Source: Fibrobacterales bacterium
Lineage (GTDB): Bacteria > Fibrobacterota > Fibrobacteria > Fibrobacterales > Fibrobacteraceae
Direction of reading: 5' to 3'
Assembly: GCA_025997455.1 (NCBI GenBank)
Contig: BNUP01000059.1
Span: forward strand, 1 to 12,797
DNA: 12,797 bases
In this document: positions 1 to 6,270 of the stretch, piece by piece
Numbering within the stretch: position 1 is the stretch's first letter
Layout: the number at the start of each line of letters is the position of its first letter
Program-made: the position numbers and the translations under genes
Notes under the pieces: generated by a model
The model's database searches: none
The model's input: only the letters and a program-made list of their open reading frames with translations
What the model was told of the DNA's origin: nothing

Positions 1-204
1 GGGGGGGGGGGACTTGTCAATAAATTGTTAATAACTTGTTTATACGAATGTGCGGTATTGTCACCGTTGCATACAACTTCTTTTGTGTTTTGTCTTTGCA
101 TAACGGTAAATATAGATTTTTTTATTGAAATGCGTTCAATAAAAAGCAGTTTTGTATTAAAAATTGCATTTTTATGTGATGTGGAGAGGAAAATCACTCG
201 GCAA

Positions 205-459
205 TGCAGGGTGGGGTATAGGGTGTGGCGTGTAGGGTGTGGGGGAACTCGGCTGTGCAGGTTGGGAGAAGGGAGAGAAAAGGACTCTTTCAAGTCATTC
301 TGGATTGACAGAAAAGAAATAAACAAATTAGTCTGTCCAGTCGCCTAACGGCTTGGTGTCCCGCCTTCGCGGGAATGACAACTTCTCCCTTCTCTCCACT
401 TTACTCTCTACTCTTTACTCCCTACACCCTACACGCCACACCCTATACCCTAACCTGCA
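205..459. repeat. Long inverted repeat with G-rich arms
   Basis: The arm at 205-243 matches the reverse complement of 421-459 at 36 of 39 positions by eye. The left arm is G-rich on the plus strand, with GGG runs separated by TATA and GTGT. The right arm is the C-rich counterpart. About 177 bases separate the arms, including an imperfect purine-rich/pyrimidine-rich pair (roughly 259-283 against 380-420). The same style of sequence recurs at 5463-5553 and 6181-6254, so this looks like a dispersed repeat family and not a gene-specific regulator. The G runs could form a quadruplex, which is inference. Confidence 0.7.
359..374. repeat. Short GC hairpin, CCCGC-type repeat
   Basis: TCCCGC at 359-364 pairs perfectly with GCGGGA at 369-374 across a CTTC loop, followed by ATGACA. 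In reverse complement this reads TGTCATTCCCGCGAAGGCGG, which resembles the ATTCCCGC-type dispersed hairpins known from many genomes, such as the dRS3-like repeats of Neisseria. No T tract follows, so it is not a typical terminator. Confidence 0.55.
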
Positions 460-491
460 ACGCCGCGTGCAATTTTCTACCTTCCCCCCAA

Positions 492-1859
492 ATGACACAG
501 CACATCCCTACCCGCCTCTATCTTTCCGAAGAAGAACAGCCGAAATCTTGGTTCAACCTGCGTGCGTTTATGAAAAATAAACCCGCACCGTTATTGCACC
601 CCGGCACGCTGCAACCGGCAACCGCCGCAGACCTTGCACCCGTGTTTTGCACCGAATGCGTTAAGCAGGAATTGGACGACTCAACTCCCTTAATTCCCAT
701 TCCCGATGGCATTTTGGAATTTTATCGTGCATATCGCCCCGCACCGCTAATCCGTGCATACTTTTTGGAACGCGCACTCGGCACACCCGCCGAAATTTAT
801 TACAAGCACGAAGGCACAAACACAAGCGGTTCGCATAAATTAAATTCCGCCGCCGCACAGGCATTTTACGCGAAAGCAGACGGCTTAACCTCGCTTTCAA
901 CAGAAACAGGTGCAGGGCAATGGGGCAGTGCAATGGCAATGGCTTGTGCATTCTTCGGGCTAGATTTAACCGTGTATATGGTAAGAGTCAGTGCGGAACA
1001 AAAACCCTACCGCAAAGCGTTAATAGAGACCTACGGAGCGCAACTCATTTCATCACCTTCAAACACAACCGACAGCGGCAGAAAAATTTTGGCGGATAAT
1101 CCTAACACAAGCGGCTCGCTCGGATGTGCAATTTCTGAGGCTATAGAAAAAGCGGTGAAAACCCCGAAATGCCGTTATGTTCTCGGAAGTGTGTTAAATC
1201 ATGTTCTCTTGCACCAGTCAATCATAGGGCAGGAGTGCAAAGCGGCATTCGATAAATACGGAATTAAACCCGATGTGATAATTGGCTCCGCAGGCGGCGG
1301 CTCAAATTTGGGCGGCTTAATCGCACCGTTTATGTCGGAAAAACTGCAAGGCAAAAATGACATACAATTTATAGCGGTAGAACCTGCATCTTGTCCTTCA
1401 TTCACGCGCGGTAAATTTGCTTATGACTTTGGCGACACCGCTCAAACCACACCTTTAATAAAAATGTATTCGCTCGGCAGTGGCTTTATCCCTTCCGCAA
1501 ATCACGCGGGCGGATTGCGCTATCACGGGATGAACTCCACGCTTTCGCAACTCTATCACGACAAATTCATTGAGGCTCGTGCGGTAACTCAAACTGCCGT
1601 TTTTGACTCCGCCGTTAAGTTCGCAAAAATTGAAGGCATTTTACCCGCTCCCGAATCTTCGCACGCCATTAAGGTTGCAATTGACGAGGCTCTTGAATGC
1701 AAACGCACGGGTGAAAAGAAAGTGATACTGTTCGGTCTCACGGGCACAGGCTACTTCGATATGTCCGCTTACTCCGCCTACAACAACAACACGATGAGCG
1801 ATCATATCCCGACCGACGAGGAATTGGAAATGGGTTTTGCGACACTTCCAAAATGTTAA
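492..1859 (+). CDS. trpB2: Tryptophan synthase beta chain, TrpB2 type
   Basis: PLP-dependent enzyme that joins indole to serine to form tryptophan in the cytoplasm. The 455-residue protein has the TrpB2 character: a longer N-terminus than classical TrpB, and the motif GSHKLNSA with the PLP lysine at about K116. ETGAGQWGSA (139-148) contains the catalytic glutamate, and SAGGGSNLGG (267-276) is the PLP-phosphate loop. I chose the ATG at 492 because the protein then starts a few residues before the family-like PTRLYLSEEE stretch; the frame is open further upstream (to 375) only because it runs through repeat DNA. No clear Shine-Dalgarno is seen. trmB follows one base after the stop, so the two are probably co-transcribed. 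No trpA or other trp gene is nearby, as is common for TrpB2, which often acts without TrpA. Family assignment is firm; the exact start is less so. Confidence 0.93.
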   Translation: MTQHIPTRLYLSEEEQPKSWFNLRAFMKNKPAPLLHPGTLQPATAADLAPVFCTECVKQELDDSTPLIPIPDGILEFYRAYRPAPLIRAYFLERALGTPAEIYYKHEGTNTSGSHKLNSAAAQAFYAKADGLTSLSTETGAGQWGSAMAMACAFFGLDLTVYMVRVSAEQKPYRKALIETYGAQLISSPSNTTDSGRKILADNPNTSGSLGCAISEAIEKAVKTPKCRYVLGSVLNHVLLHQSIIGQECKAAFDKYGIKPDVIIGSAGGGSNLGGLIAPFMSEKLQGKNDIQFIAVEPASCPSFTRGKFAYDFGDTAQTTPLIKMYSLGSGFIPSANHAGGLRYHGMNSTLSQLYHDKFIEARAVTQTAVFDSAVKFAKIEGILPAPESSHAIKVAIDEALECKRTGEKKVILFGLTGTGYFDMSAYSAYNNNTMSDHIPTDEELEMGFATLPKC

Positions 1860-1860
1860 A

Positions 1861-2559
1861 ATGATAGAGTTTAAGCGCACTTTTTATGCAGACCGAGAGT
1901 TGCCGTTTCTGTGGCACTATGTTCCAGAAATAGACTCTGCAATAGGCAAGCCAATACAGATAAGTGCACCAGTCATTCCCGAAGAGGCGCTACAACTTGA
2001 ATGGTTTGCGAGTCCGCAAAAATCAGTCCTCGAAATAGGTTCGGGCAAAGGTTCTTTTCTCTGCGATTACGCCCAAAAATTTCCCGAAATAAAAATTCTC
2101 GGAGGTGAATGGGATGCCGCCTGTGCAAACCTTATCGCAAAAAAAATAGCCAAACTAAAAATTCAAAATGCACAAATAATTCGCGGCGACTTATATTATT
2201 TTCTGCGCGACCTCGTGCCGAGCAACTCCATAGACGAAATACACATGTATTTCCCCGACCCTTGGGAAAAACGCCGCCAACAGAAGAATCGCTTGATTTT
2301 AAGAGACGGATTTTTGGAACAAATACACAGAATTTTTAAGCCCGCAACCCCCGCCGCTCCCCGCTTGTTTTATTGGGCAACCGACCACGCCGAATACAAT
2401 GAAGTCGCATTGCAGGCATTTCGCAAATTTCCCAAAGCAAAAATTCTCACCGAAAATACCGCCGCTCCAACCTGCAGCATAGAAACCGCTTTTGAAAAGA
2501 AGTATAAAAAAGAAGGTCGCCCGATTTACAGGAGCATAATTGAGTTTAGTAAGCACTGA
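1861..2559 (+). CDS. trmB: tRNA (guanine-46-N7)-methyltransferase
   Basis: Class I SAM-dependent methyltransferase that places m7G at position 46 in the variable loop of tRNA. The 232-residue product shows the SAM-binding motif VLEIGSGKGSF (56-66), an acidic residue after strand two (GGEWD, 81-85), the family signature FPDPW followed by basic residues (131-139), and a C-terminal block ending KKEGRPIYR (216-224), which TrmB proteins use for the tRNA/SAM pocket. An in-frame ATG at 1837 would overlap trpB2 by 23 bases. I prefer the ATG at 1861, one base after the trpB2 stop, because MIEFKRTF fits a TrmB N-terminus and the spacing suits translational coupling. The length is typical of the family. 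Downstream lies a structured spacer. Confidence 0.92.
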   Translation: MIEFKRTFYADRELPFLWHYVPEIDSAIGKPIQISAPVIPEEALQLEWFASPQKSVLEIGSGKGSFLCDYAQKFPEIKILGGEWDAACANLIAKKIAKLKIQNAQIIRGDLYYFLRDLVPSNSIDEIHMYFPDPWEKRRQQKNRLILRDGFLEQIHRIFKPATPAAPRLFYWATDHAEYNEVALQAFRKFPKAKILTENTAAPTCSIETAFEKKYKKEGRPIYRSIIEFSKH

Positions 2560-2705
2560 TTAACTCTGTGTAAGAGATAATTTAAGCGACATTGGCAACC
2601 TGTGTTTTTGTGCAAATTTAAATGGTTGCCGCCATTGTTTATACAGATTATCTCGACTCCTTTTTAATTGGGCGACTATACTTATTGCCGTCGGCTGATT
2701 AACTC
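2556..2705. repeat. Spacer with flanking direct repeats and nested inverted repeats
   Basis: The 11-mer CTGATTAACTC occurs at 2556-2566 (overlapping the trmB stop) and again at 2695-2705. Between them GAGATAAT (2574-2581) pairs with ATTATCTC (2647-2654), and GGCAACC (2594-2600) pairs with GGTTGCC (2624-2630), giving a nested stem. The layout resembles a small palindromic insertion bounded by direct repeats, or a structured 3' untranslated region of trpB2-trmB. No T tract supports a simple terminator. Confidence 0.45.
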
Positions 2706-2728
2706 AAATATCTAAATTCATTTGAGAG

Positions 2729-3442
2729 ATGAGAGTTAATAAGCAACTATATAAAAGCCGCGGTACAATTGCGGCAGTTCTCGCTCTTGTCCTCTTGGCA
2801 TTTCCGCCCTCGCCTGAAATTTCCGTTCTTGCACTTCCGTTTTTTTTATCCGCTTTTGCACTTAGAATTTGGGCAAGAATGCATATAGGCAACCACACTC
2901 GTGCCGCAGAACTCGCCTGCCCAGAAATAGTCAAAACTGGACCCTACAAATACTTTAAACACCCGCTTTATCTCTCAAACGCACTCGCCGCCTCTGCCTT
3001 TGCTTTTTTGCATTTGGGAATTTCGCCGACCGCTTTTGCATTTATATTTACCTACGCCGCATTTTTAACAATTTTAGCAAAAAAAGAAGAAAATTTTATT
3101 ATGAGGGCGGGGGGCTGGTTCGCCCACAGTTCAACTTCGCCCGCAGACCGCGCTCACCACTCGCCCCCCGCAACGCCCCCCGTTGCGAAAGTATCTCTCT
3201 TAAAGGAACCTCTAAAAACTCCTATAGTAAATAATAATTCCACAAAGGATGAGTTTTTAGAGGCGACGGCGAATTCGCGTTCAATAAGAGACTCTGCCGT
3301 TCGCCCGTGTCGCTTATGGAACCTCTATCAACCTCTTATGAGGTTAATAGAGGTTCCTTTAACTTCTCTAAAATCCGATTTCTTCACATACCTCTGGCAA
3401 AGTTTAATGATAGTTGCAATTTTAGTGAGAAAATTGTTGTAA
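2729..3442 (+). CDS. Isoprenylcysteine methyltransferase-like membrane protein with in-frame repeat insert
   Basis: Small integral membrane methyltransferase of the ICMT/PEMT fold. Residues 12-48 hold two hydrophobic segments. The family motif GPYKYFKHPLYLSN (71-84) supplies the conserved His-Pro of the SAM and substrate site, and further hydrophobic segments run from 85 to 115. After KKEENF (118-123), where relatives continue with a short E-x-Y-type loop and a P-rich end, the sequence turns into about 90 residues of unnatural composition (roughly 126-214). These are encoded by GC hairpins (3107-3187) and a paired-hairpin element (3201-3361). The frame then reopens into KSDFFTYLWQSLMIVAILVRKLL-like sequence (215-237), which looks like a genuine terminal membrane helix with a basic end. 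I infer an in-frame insertion into an intact gene; the alternative is a truncated gene with a fortuitous tail. Substrate unknown. It converges with the RsbW-like gene. Confidence 0.72.
   Translation: MRVNKQLYKSRGTIAAVLALVLLAFPPSPEISVLALPFFLSAFALRIWARMHIGNHTRAAELACPEIVKTGPYKYFKHPLYLSNALAASAFAFLHLGISPTAFAFIFTYAAFLTILAKKEENFIMRAGGWFAHSSTSPADRAHHSPPATPPVAKVSLLKEPLKTPIVNNNSTKDEFLEATANSRSIRDSAVRPCRLWNLYQPLMRLIEVPLTSLKSDFFTYLWQSLMIVAILVRKLL
3103..3187. repeat. GC-rich hairpin cluster inside the ICMT-like gene
   Basis: GCGGGGGGC at 3107-3115 pairs with GCCCCCCGC at 3163-3171. CGCAACG (3169-3175) pairs with CGTTGCG (3181-3187) over a five-C loop. The block is far richer in G+C than the coding sequence on either side and translates to an odd Ser/Pro/Ala/His stretch. 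It directly abuts the paired-hairpin element, so it may be a separate repeat or the left part of a composite one. Confidence 0.6.
3201..3361 (+). repeat. Paired-hairpin element, copy 1 (within a coding frame)
   Basis: The element is bounded by 11-bp terminal inverted repeats, TAAAGGAACCT (3201-3211) and AGGTTCCTTTA (3351-3361). Hairpin A is a perfect 13-bp stem, 3209-3221 with 3251-3263, with a 29-base loop. Hairpin B (3318-3357) is an 18-bp stem with one mismatch and a TTAT loop. Between them GCGAC and GGCGAA near 3262-3272 can pair with TTCGCC and GTCGC near 3300-3312. A second, inverted copy lies at 8981-9077. The size and structure fit a MITE- or REP-like non-autonomous element, with no coding capacity of its own. 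Confidence 0.75.
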
Positions 3443-3483
3443 AAGAAAGTGGAGCGAACACTGTCATTATCGGTTTGAAATGG

Positions 3484-3506
3484 ATTCTGCGACTGCCGTG
3501 CAGAAT
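3484..3506. repeat. Hairpin between convergent genes
   Basis: ATTCTGC (3484-3490) pairs perfectly with GCAGAAT (3500-3506) across a nine-base loop. It lies in the 70-base gap between the convergent ICMT-like and RsbW-like genes. It could act as a bidirectional transcription barrier but lacks a T tract. Its form, an ATTCTGC arm with ATGA beyond, looks like a dispersed palindromic repeat. Confidence 0.5.
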
Positions 3507-3512
3507 GATACT

Positions 3513-3902
3513 TTACAACCTCTTTCTCAGTTTCGTCAAGTTTTTTCCATCTTTTCTCTCATAATTAAATTCGTCCATCAGGGTGCGGACGAGATGAACT
3601 CCCAAGCCGCCGATTTTGCGTTTGCTCGCAGGGAGATTTATATCGGGGGGTGGATTTTTGGTAGGGTCGTATTCCGTGCCGTTGTCTTCGATTAGTGCAA
3701 TAATTGAATCGTCTGTTTTTTCTAAAGAAACAGATACTTCTCCGTGCCCGCCGACAAAAGAGTAGTTAAATGAATTTACCACCAACTCCTCTATTGCAAG
3801 GCGGAGTTTCGCAGAAACGGACATAGGAACCTCTAAGGTTTCCATCTCGGATTCTAAACCTTCTAACAGAGTTGTCAATTTTTCTCGGCAGGTTATTTTC
3901 AT
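3513..3902 (-). CDS. RsbW/SpoIIAB-like ATP-binding anti-sigma kinase
   Basis: Single-domain GHKL ATPase of the HATPase_c_2 type, 129 residues, the usual size for RsbW-like serine kinases and anti-sigma factors. The N box is EELVVNS (38-44, with the Mg-binding asparagine at 43). The G1 box is EDNG (72-75) and the G2 box GGLG (98-101), followed by the typical VRTLMDEFNYE segment. In the family these proteins bind a sigma factor or phosphorylate an STAS-domain antagonist. No sigma factor, STAS protein or PP2C phosphatase gene is visible beside it, so its partner is unknown. It lies downstream of guaB on the same strand, with a 70-base spacer holding two GC hairpins, and may be transcribed separately. 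No clear Shine-Dalgarno precedes the ATG at 3902. Confidence 0.85.
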   Translation of the reverse strand: MKITCREKLTTLLEGLESEMETLEVPMSVSAKLRLAIEELVVNSFNYSFVGGHGEVSVSLEKTDDSIIALIEDNGTEYDPTKNPPPDINLPASKRKIGGLGVHLVRTLMDEFNYERKDGKNLTKLRKRL

Positions 3903-3922
3903 AGTATTTAGAACGGGGTTTT

Positions 3923-3966
3923 TAAGGGGTATCCCCTTAGGCAGGGGTGCAGGGGGGACGCCCCCG
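3923..3966. repeat. Tandem GC hairpins between guaB and the RsbW-like gene
   Basis: TAAGGGG (3923-3929) pairs perfectly with CCCCTTA (3933-3939) over three bases, and a second G-run/C-run hairpin occupies about 3952-3966. On the minus strand this follows the guaB stop by a few bases and precedes the RsbW-like start by about 20. No U tract follows, so an intergenic repeat is more likely than an intrinsic terminator, although it may still affect mRNA ends. Confidence 0.55.
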
Positions 3967-3972
3967 CTGTTT

Positions 3973-5418
3973 CTATGCTCTGTAATTCGGGGCTTCCTTT
4001 GTTATTGTGATGTCGTGCGGATGACTTTCTTTTAAGCCTGAACTTGTGATTTGCACAAATCGTGCTTTGCTTTTGAGTTCTTCTAAATTTGCCGCGCCCA
4101 CATAACCGAGTGCTTGGCGAATTCCGCCCGTTAATTGATAGACTAAATCTTTTAGCGAGCCTTTGTAGGGAACTCTGCCTTCGATGCCTTCGGGCACAAA
4201 TTTTGATTCGTCTTTTGTTTCGCTTTGGAAGTAGCGGTCTTTTGAGCCTTCTTTCATTGCACCGATTGACCCCATTCCGCGATAACTCTTAAAAGTGCGA
4301 CCTTCCGCGAGCACAACTTCGCCGGGGCTTTCTTCCGTGCCTGCAAAAAGCGAACCGAGCATTACCGCGTTTGCGCCTGCCGCGAGTGCTTTTACAATAT
4401 CGCCCGAATATTTAATTCCGCCGTCACCGATGATTTTAACATTGTGTTTTGCCGCCTCTTCCGCACATTCCAAAATTGCGGTGAACTGCGGAACTCCCAC
4501 GCCCGCTACAACTCTTGTGGTGCAAATTGAACCGGGACCTATGCCGACTTTCACCACATCCGCACCGCATTTTGCCAAGTCTCTCACGCCTTCTGCCGTT
4601 GCAACATTTCCTCCGACCAGAGTCACCGTCGGGTAAGTTTTTTTGAGTGTCTTTACCATATTTCTGACATTTATATGATGTCCGTGTGCGGTATCTACCA
4701 CGAGCATATCAACGCCCGCCTCAACGAGTGCAGCGGCGCGTTCCAATGTATCGGGTGCAGTGCCCACTGCCGCTCCAACGCATAATTGCCCGTTTGAATC
4801 GAGGCAGGCTTCGGGATTTACTTCGCGTTTTAATATGTCGGTGAGCGTGATTAAGCCTTTTAAGTTATTTTTGTTGTCGATTAGTAAAAGTTTTTCGATG
4901 CGGTTTTTATTGAGAATGCTTTTTGCCTCGGCGAGTGAAATTTTCGGGGAGGCGGTAGTTAGTTTGGTTGTCATTACTTCTTTGACTTTGAGCGACATAT
5001 CACTTACGGAACGAATGTCTCTGCCCGTGATTATGCCTACGAGTTTCCCTTTTGAGAGCACCGGAAATCCGCTGACTTTTTTACGCTGGGAAATTTCATA
5101 GGCTTTTTCCACAGGGTCGTTTTCTTCTAATGTTATAGGGTCGAGCACAACGCCGGATTCCCATTTTTTAACCTTGCGAACTTCTTCCGCCTGCTGTGCT
5201 ATGGTCATATTTTTGTGTATCACCGAAAGTCCGCCTTGCATTGCGAGTGCAATAGCGAGAGGTGCGGTTGAGACGGTGTCCATTGCGGCACTTGTTATGG
5301 GAATGTTTAGTTTAATGTTGCCGAGTTCCGTTTTTAGCGAAGTTTGAGGCGGTAATACTTCCGATGCTCCGGGGTAAAGGAGAACATCGTCAAATGTTAA
5401 TCCGAGGTTCAGTTTCAT
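3973..5418 (-). CDS. guaB: Inosine-5'-monophosphate dehydrogenase
   Basis: Oxidises IMP to XMP with NAD, the committed step of guanine nucleotide synthesis. The 481-residue protein has the full family layout: N-terminal barrel start LTFDDVLLYPG (8-18), the AAMDTV strand (44-49), an inserted pair of CBS domains (about 92-200), and the second part of the barrel. The catalytic cysteine is C299 in GPGSICTTR (295-302), and GDGGI (331-335) binds the phosphate. The flap begins YRGMGS (379-384), and the catalytic Arg-Tyr of the flap is in GRVPYKG (414-420). All key residues are present and the length is normal. The ATG at 5418 fits the MKLNLGLTFDDVLL start, though no Shine-Dalgarno is seen. ruvA lies upstream on the same strand with a 137-base repeat-bearing spacer, so guaB probably has its own promoter there. 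Confidence 0.97.
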   Translation of the reverse strand: MKLNLGLTFDDVLLYPGASEVLPPQTSLKTELGNIKLNIPITSAAMDTVSTAPLAIALAMQGGLSVIHKNMTIAQQAEEVRKVKKWESGVVLDPITLEENDPVEKAYEISQRKKVSGFPVLSKGKLVGIITGRDIRSVSDMSLKVKEVMTTKLTTASPKISLAEAKSILNKNRIEKLLLIDNKNNLKGLITLTDILKREVNPEACLDSNGQLCVGAAVGTAPDTLERAAALVEAGVDMLVVDTAHGHHINVRNMVKTLKKTYPTVTLVGGNVATAEGVRDLAKCGADVVKVGIGPGSICTTRVVAGVGVPQFTAILECAEEAAKHNVKIIGDGGIKYSGDIVKALAAGANAVMLGSLFAGTEESPGEVVLAEGRTFKSYRGMGSIGAMKEGSKDRYFQSETKDESKFVPEGIEGRVPYKGSLKDLVYQLTGGIRQALGYVGAANLEELKSKARFVQITSSGLKESHPHDITITKEAPNYRA

Positions 5419-5462
5419 AGAGGGAATGTAGAAAAAAGTTGATAGTTAAAAGAGTAAAGAGT

Positions 5463-5553
5463 AAAGTTGAGAGTAGAAAACTCGGCGGAGGGGTATGGGG
5501 GTGTAGGTCAACTTTCAACTCTTGCACCGCCGAGTTATTCACACCCTATACCC
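5463..5553. repeat. Intergenic inverted repeat upstream of guaB (G-rich family)
   Basis: AACTCGGCGG (5479-5488) pairs with CCGCCGAGTT (5527-5536), and AAGTTGA/TCAACTT segments outside and inside add further pairing. A 20-base core at 5517-5536 is repeated exactly at 6206-6225. The flanking GGGGTATGGGGGTG-like and CACACCCTATACCC-like stretches match the style of the arms at 205-459. It occupies the spacer between ruvA and guaB, so it overlaps the likely guaB control region. Confidence 0.65.
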
Positions 5554-5555
5554 AA

Positions 5556-6146
5556 TTATATATACTTTAACGACTCTGCAATTAACTTTCCCGAATCTGC
5601 ATTTGCACCCAAAACTTCCGCCGCTTTTTCAACCGCTTTTTTTGCAGAGGGGTCTTTAACGCCGAGAGTATGCAACGCCAAAATTGCTTCCTGCACTGCG
5701 TGAGGCAGTGCAACCACAGAGCCTGCTCCTGCAATTGCCGAAATAGACAACGCCTTATCTTTCAACGCCAAAACCAACTGTTCCGATGTTTTTTTGCCTA
5801 TACCCTTAATTTTTGAAAGTCCCTCCGTGTTCTCCTGTGCTATCAGCACGAGCAAGTCCTGCGGAGCAATTGAACTCAAAATTCTCTGTGCCATTTTGGG
5901 ACCAATTCCATTCACCTCTATCATATTGAGAAATAATTCCTTTTCCTGTTCATCTATAAAACCGAAAAGCGTAAGTGCATCTTCCCGCACCACGAGATGA
6001 GTTAAAAGCGACACTTCCAAACCCTCGTTTGGCAGTAATTCGCCCGTTCTCGCACTGACATTAACGCCAAAACCCACGCCCCCGCATTCCACCACTGCCA
6101 AAAGCGGTGTTCTCTGAACTAAAATTCCTCGCAACCGTTCTATCAT
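5556..6146 (-). CDS. ruvA: Holliday junction branch migration protein RuvA
   Basis: Binds four-way DNA junctions as a tetramer and loads the RuvB motor for branch migration in recombinational repair. The 196-residue product matches the family length. The N-terminal OB domain (1-64) starts MIERLRGILV and contains the LLTHLVVREDALTLFGF block. Two helix-hairpin-helix motifs follow, one around VNGIGPKMAQRIL (78-90) and one around IKGIGKKTSEQLVLALKDK (113-131). A linker rich in Ala/Gly/Ser (about 132-145) leads to the C-terminal RuvB-binding domain (about 147-196). No ruvB or ruvC is adjacent. The start at 6146 has no obvious Shine-Dalgarno. The gene is divergent from the nuoM-like gene, with a repeat-bearing 124-base spacer. 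Confidence 0.95.
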   Translation of the reverse strand: MIERLRGILVQRTPLLAVVECGGVGFGVNVSARTGELLPNEGLEVSLLTHLVVREDALTLFGFIDEQEKELFLNMIEVNGIGPKMAQRILSSIAPQDLLVLIAQENTEGLSKIKGIGKKTSEQLVLALKDKALSISAIAGAGSVVALPHAVQEAILALHTLGVKDPSAKKAVEKAAEVLGANADSGKLIAESLKYI

Positions 6147-6180
6147 AATTGTGCCAAAGTAGCAAATTATTCAGCACTGC

Positions 6181-6254
6181 AAGTTGGGGGATGGGAAGTA
6201 GAGTGAACTCTTGCACCGCCGAGTTTCCATACCCCACACCCAATCCCCAAACTT
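6181..6254. repeat. Intergenic inverted repeat between ruvA and nuoM-like gene
   Basis: Contains the same 20-base core (6206-6225) seen at 5517-5536, followed by a related C-rich tail ending CACACCCAAT. Outer arms AAGTTGGGGGATGGG (6181-6195) and the reverse-complementary block near 6239-6254 pair imperfectly. It lies in the divergent promoter region, so any promoters for ruvA and nuoM must lie in or around it. Confidence 0.65.
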
Positions 6255-6270
6255 TCTAAATTCCCCGTAT

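Larger units (their letters stand above)
1..491. other. Intergenic region rich in repeats, no convincing gene
   Basis: No open frame here resembles a protein: the reading frames pass straight through repeat DNA and have unnatural composition. The first 11 bases are a G homopolymer, which may be a contig-end artefact. Positions 12-200 are AT-rich with no clear structure. From about 200 onward the region holds a long inverted repeat (arms 205-243 and 421-459) and, between the arms, a GC hairpin at 359-374. The upstream control region of trpB2 must lie in or beyond this stretch, but no promoter could be called with confidence. Confidence 0.6.

Noticed and set aside
1..11. G homopolymer at the window start as a biological signal
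   Set aside because: At the very edge of the sequence it is more likely an assembly or sequencing artefact; nothing adjoining supports a function.
375..491. Longer N-terminus for TrpB2 starting at 375
   Set aside because: The extra 39 residues are encoded by the C-rich arm of the inverted repeat and are absent from the family.
25..580. Open frames upstream of trpB2 (about 25-348 and 353-580)
   Set aside because: They run through repeat arms, resemble no family and have unnatural composition (long Tyr/Pro/Leu runs).
4089..5101. Plus-strand frames within guaB
   Set aside because: Guanylate-pathway gene guaB is certain on the opposite strand; these frames have no family features.
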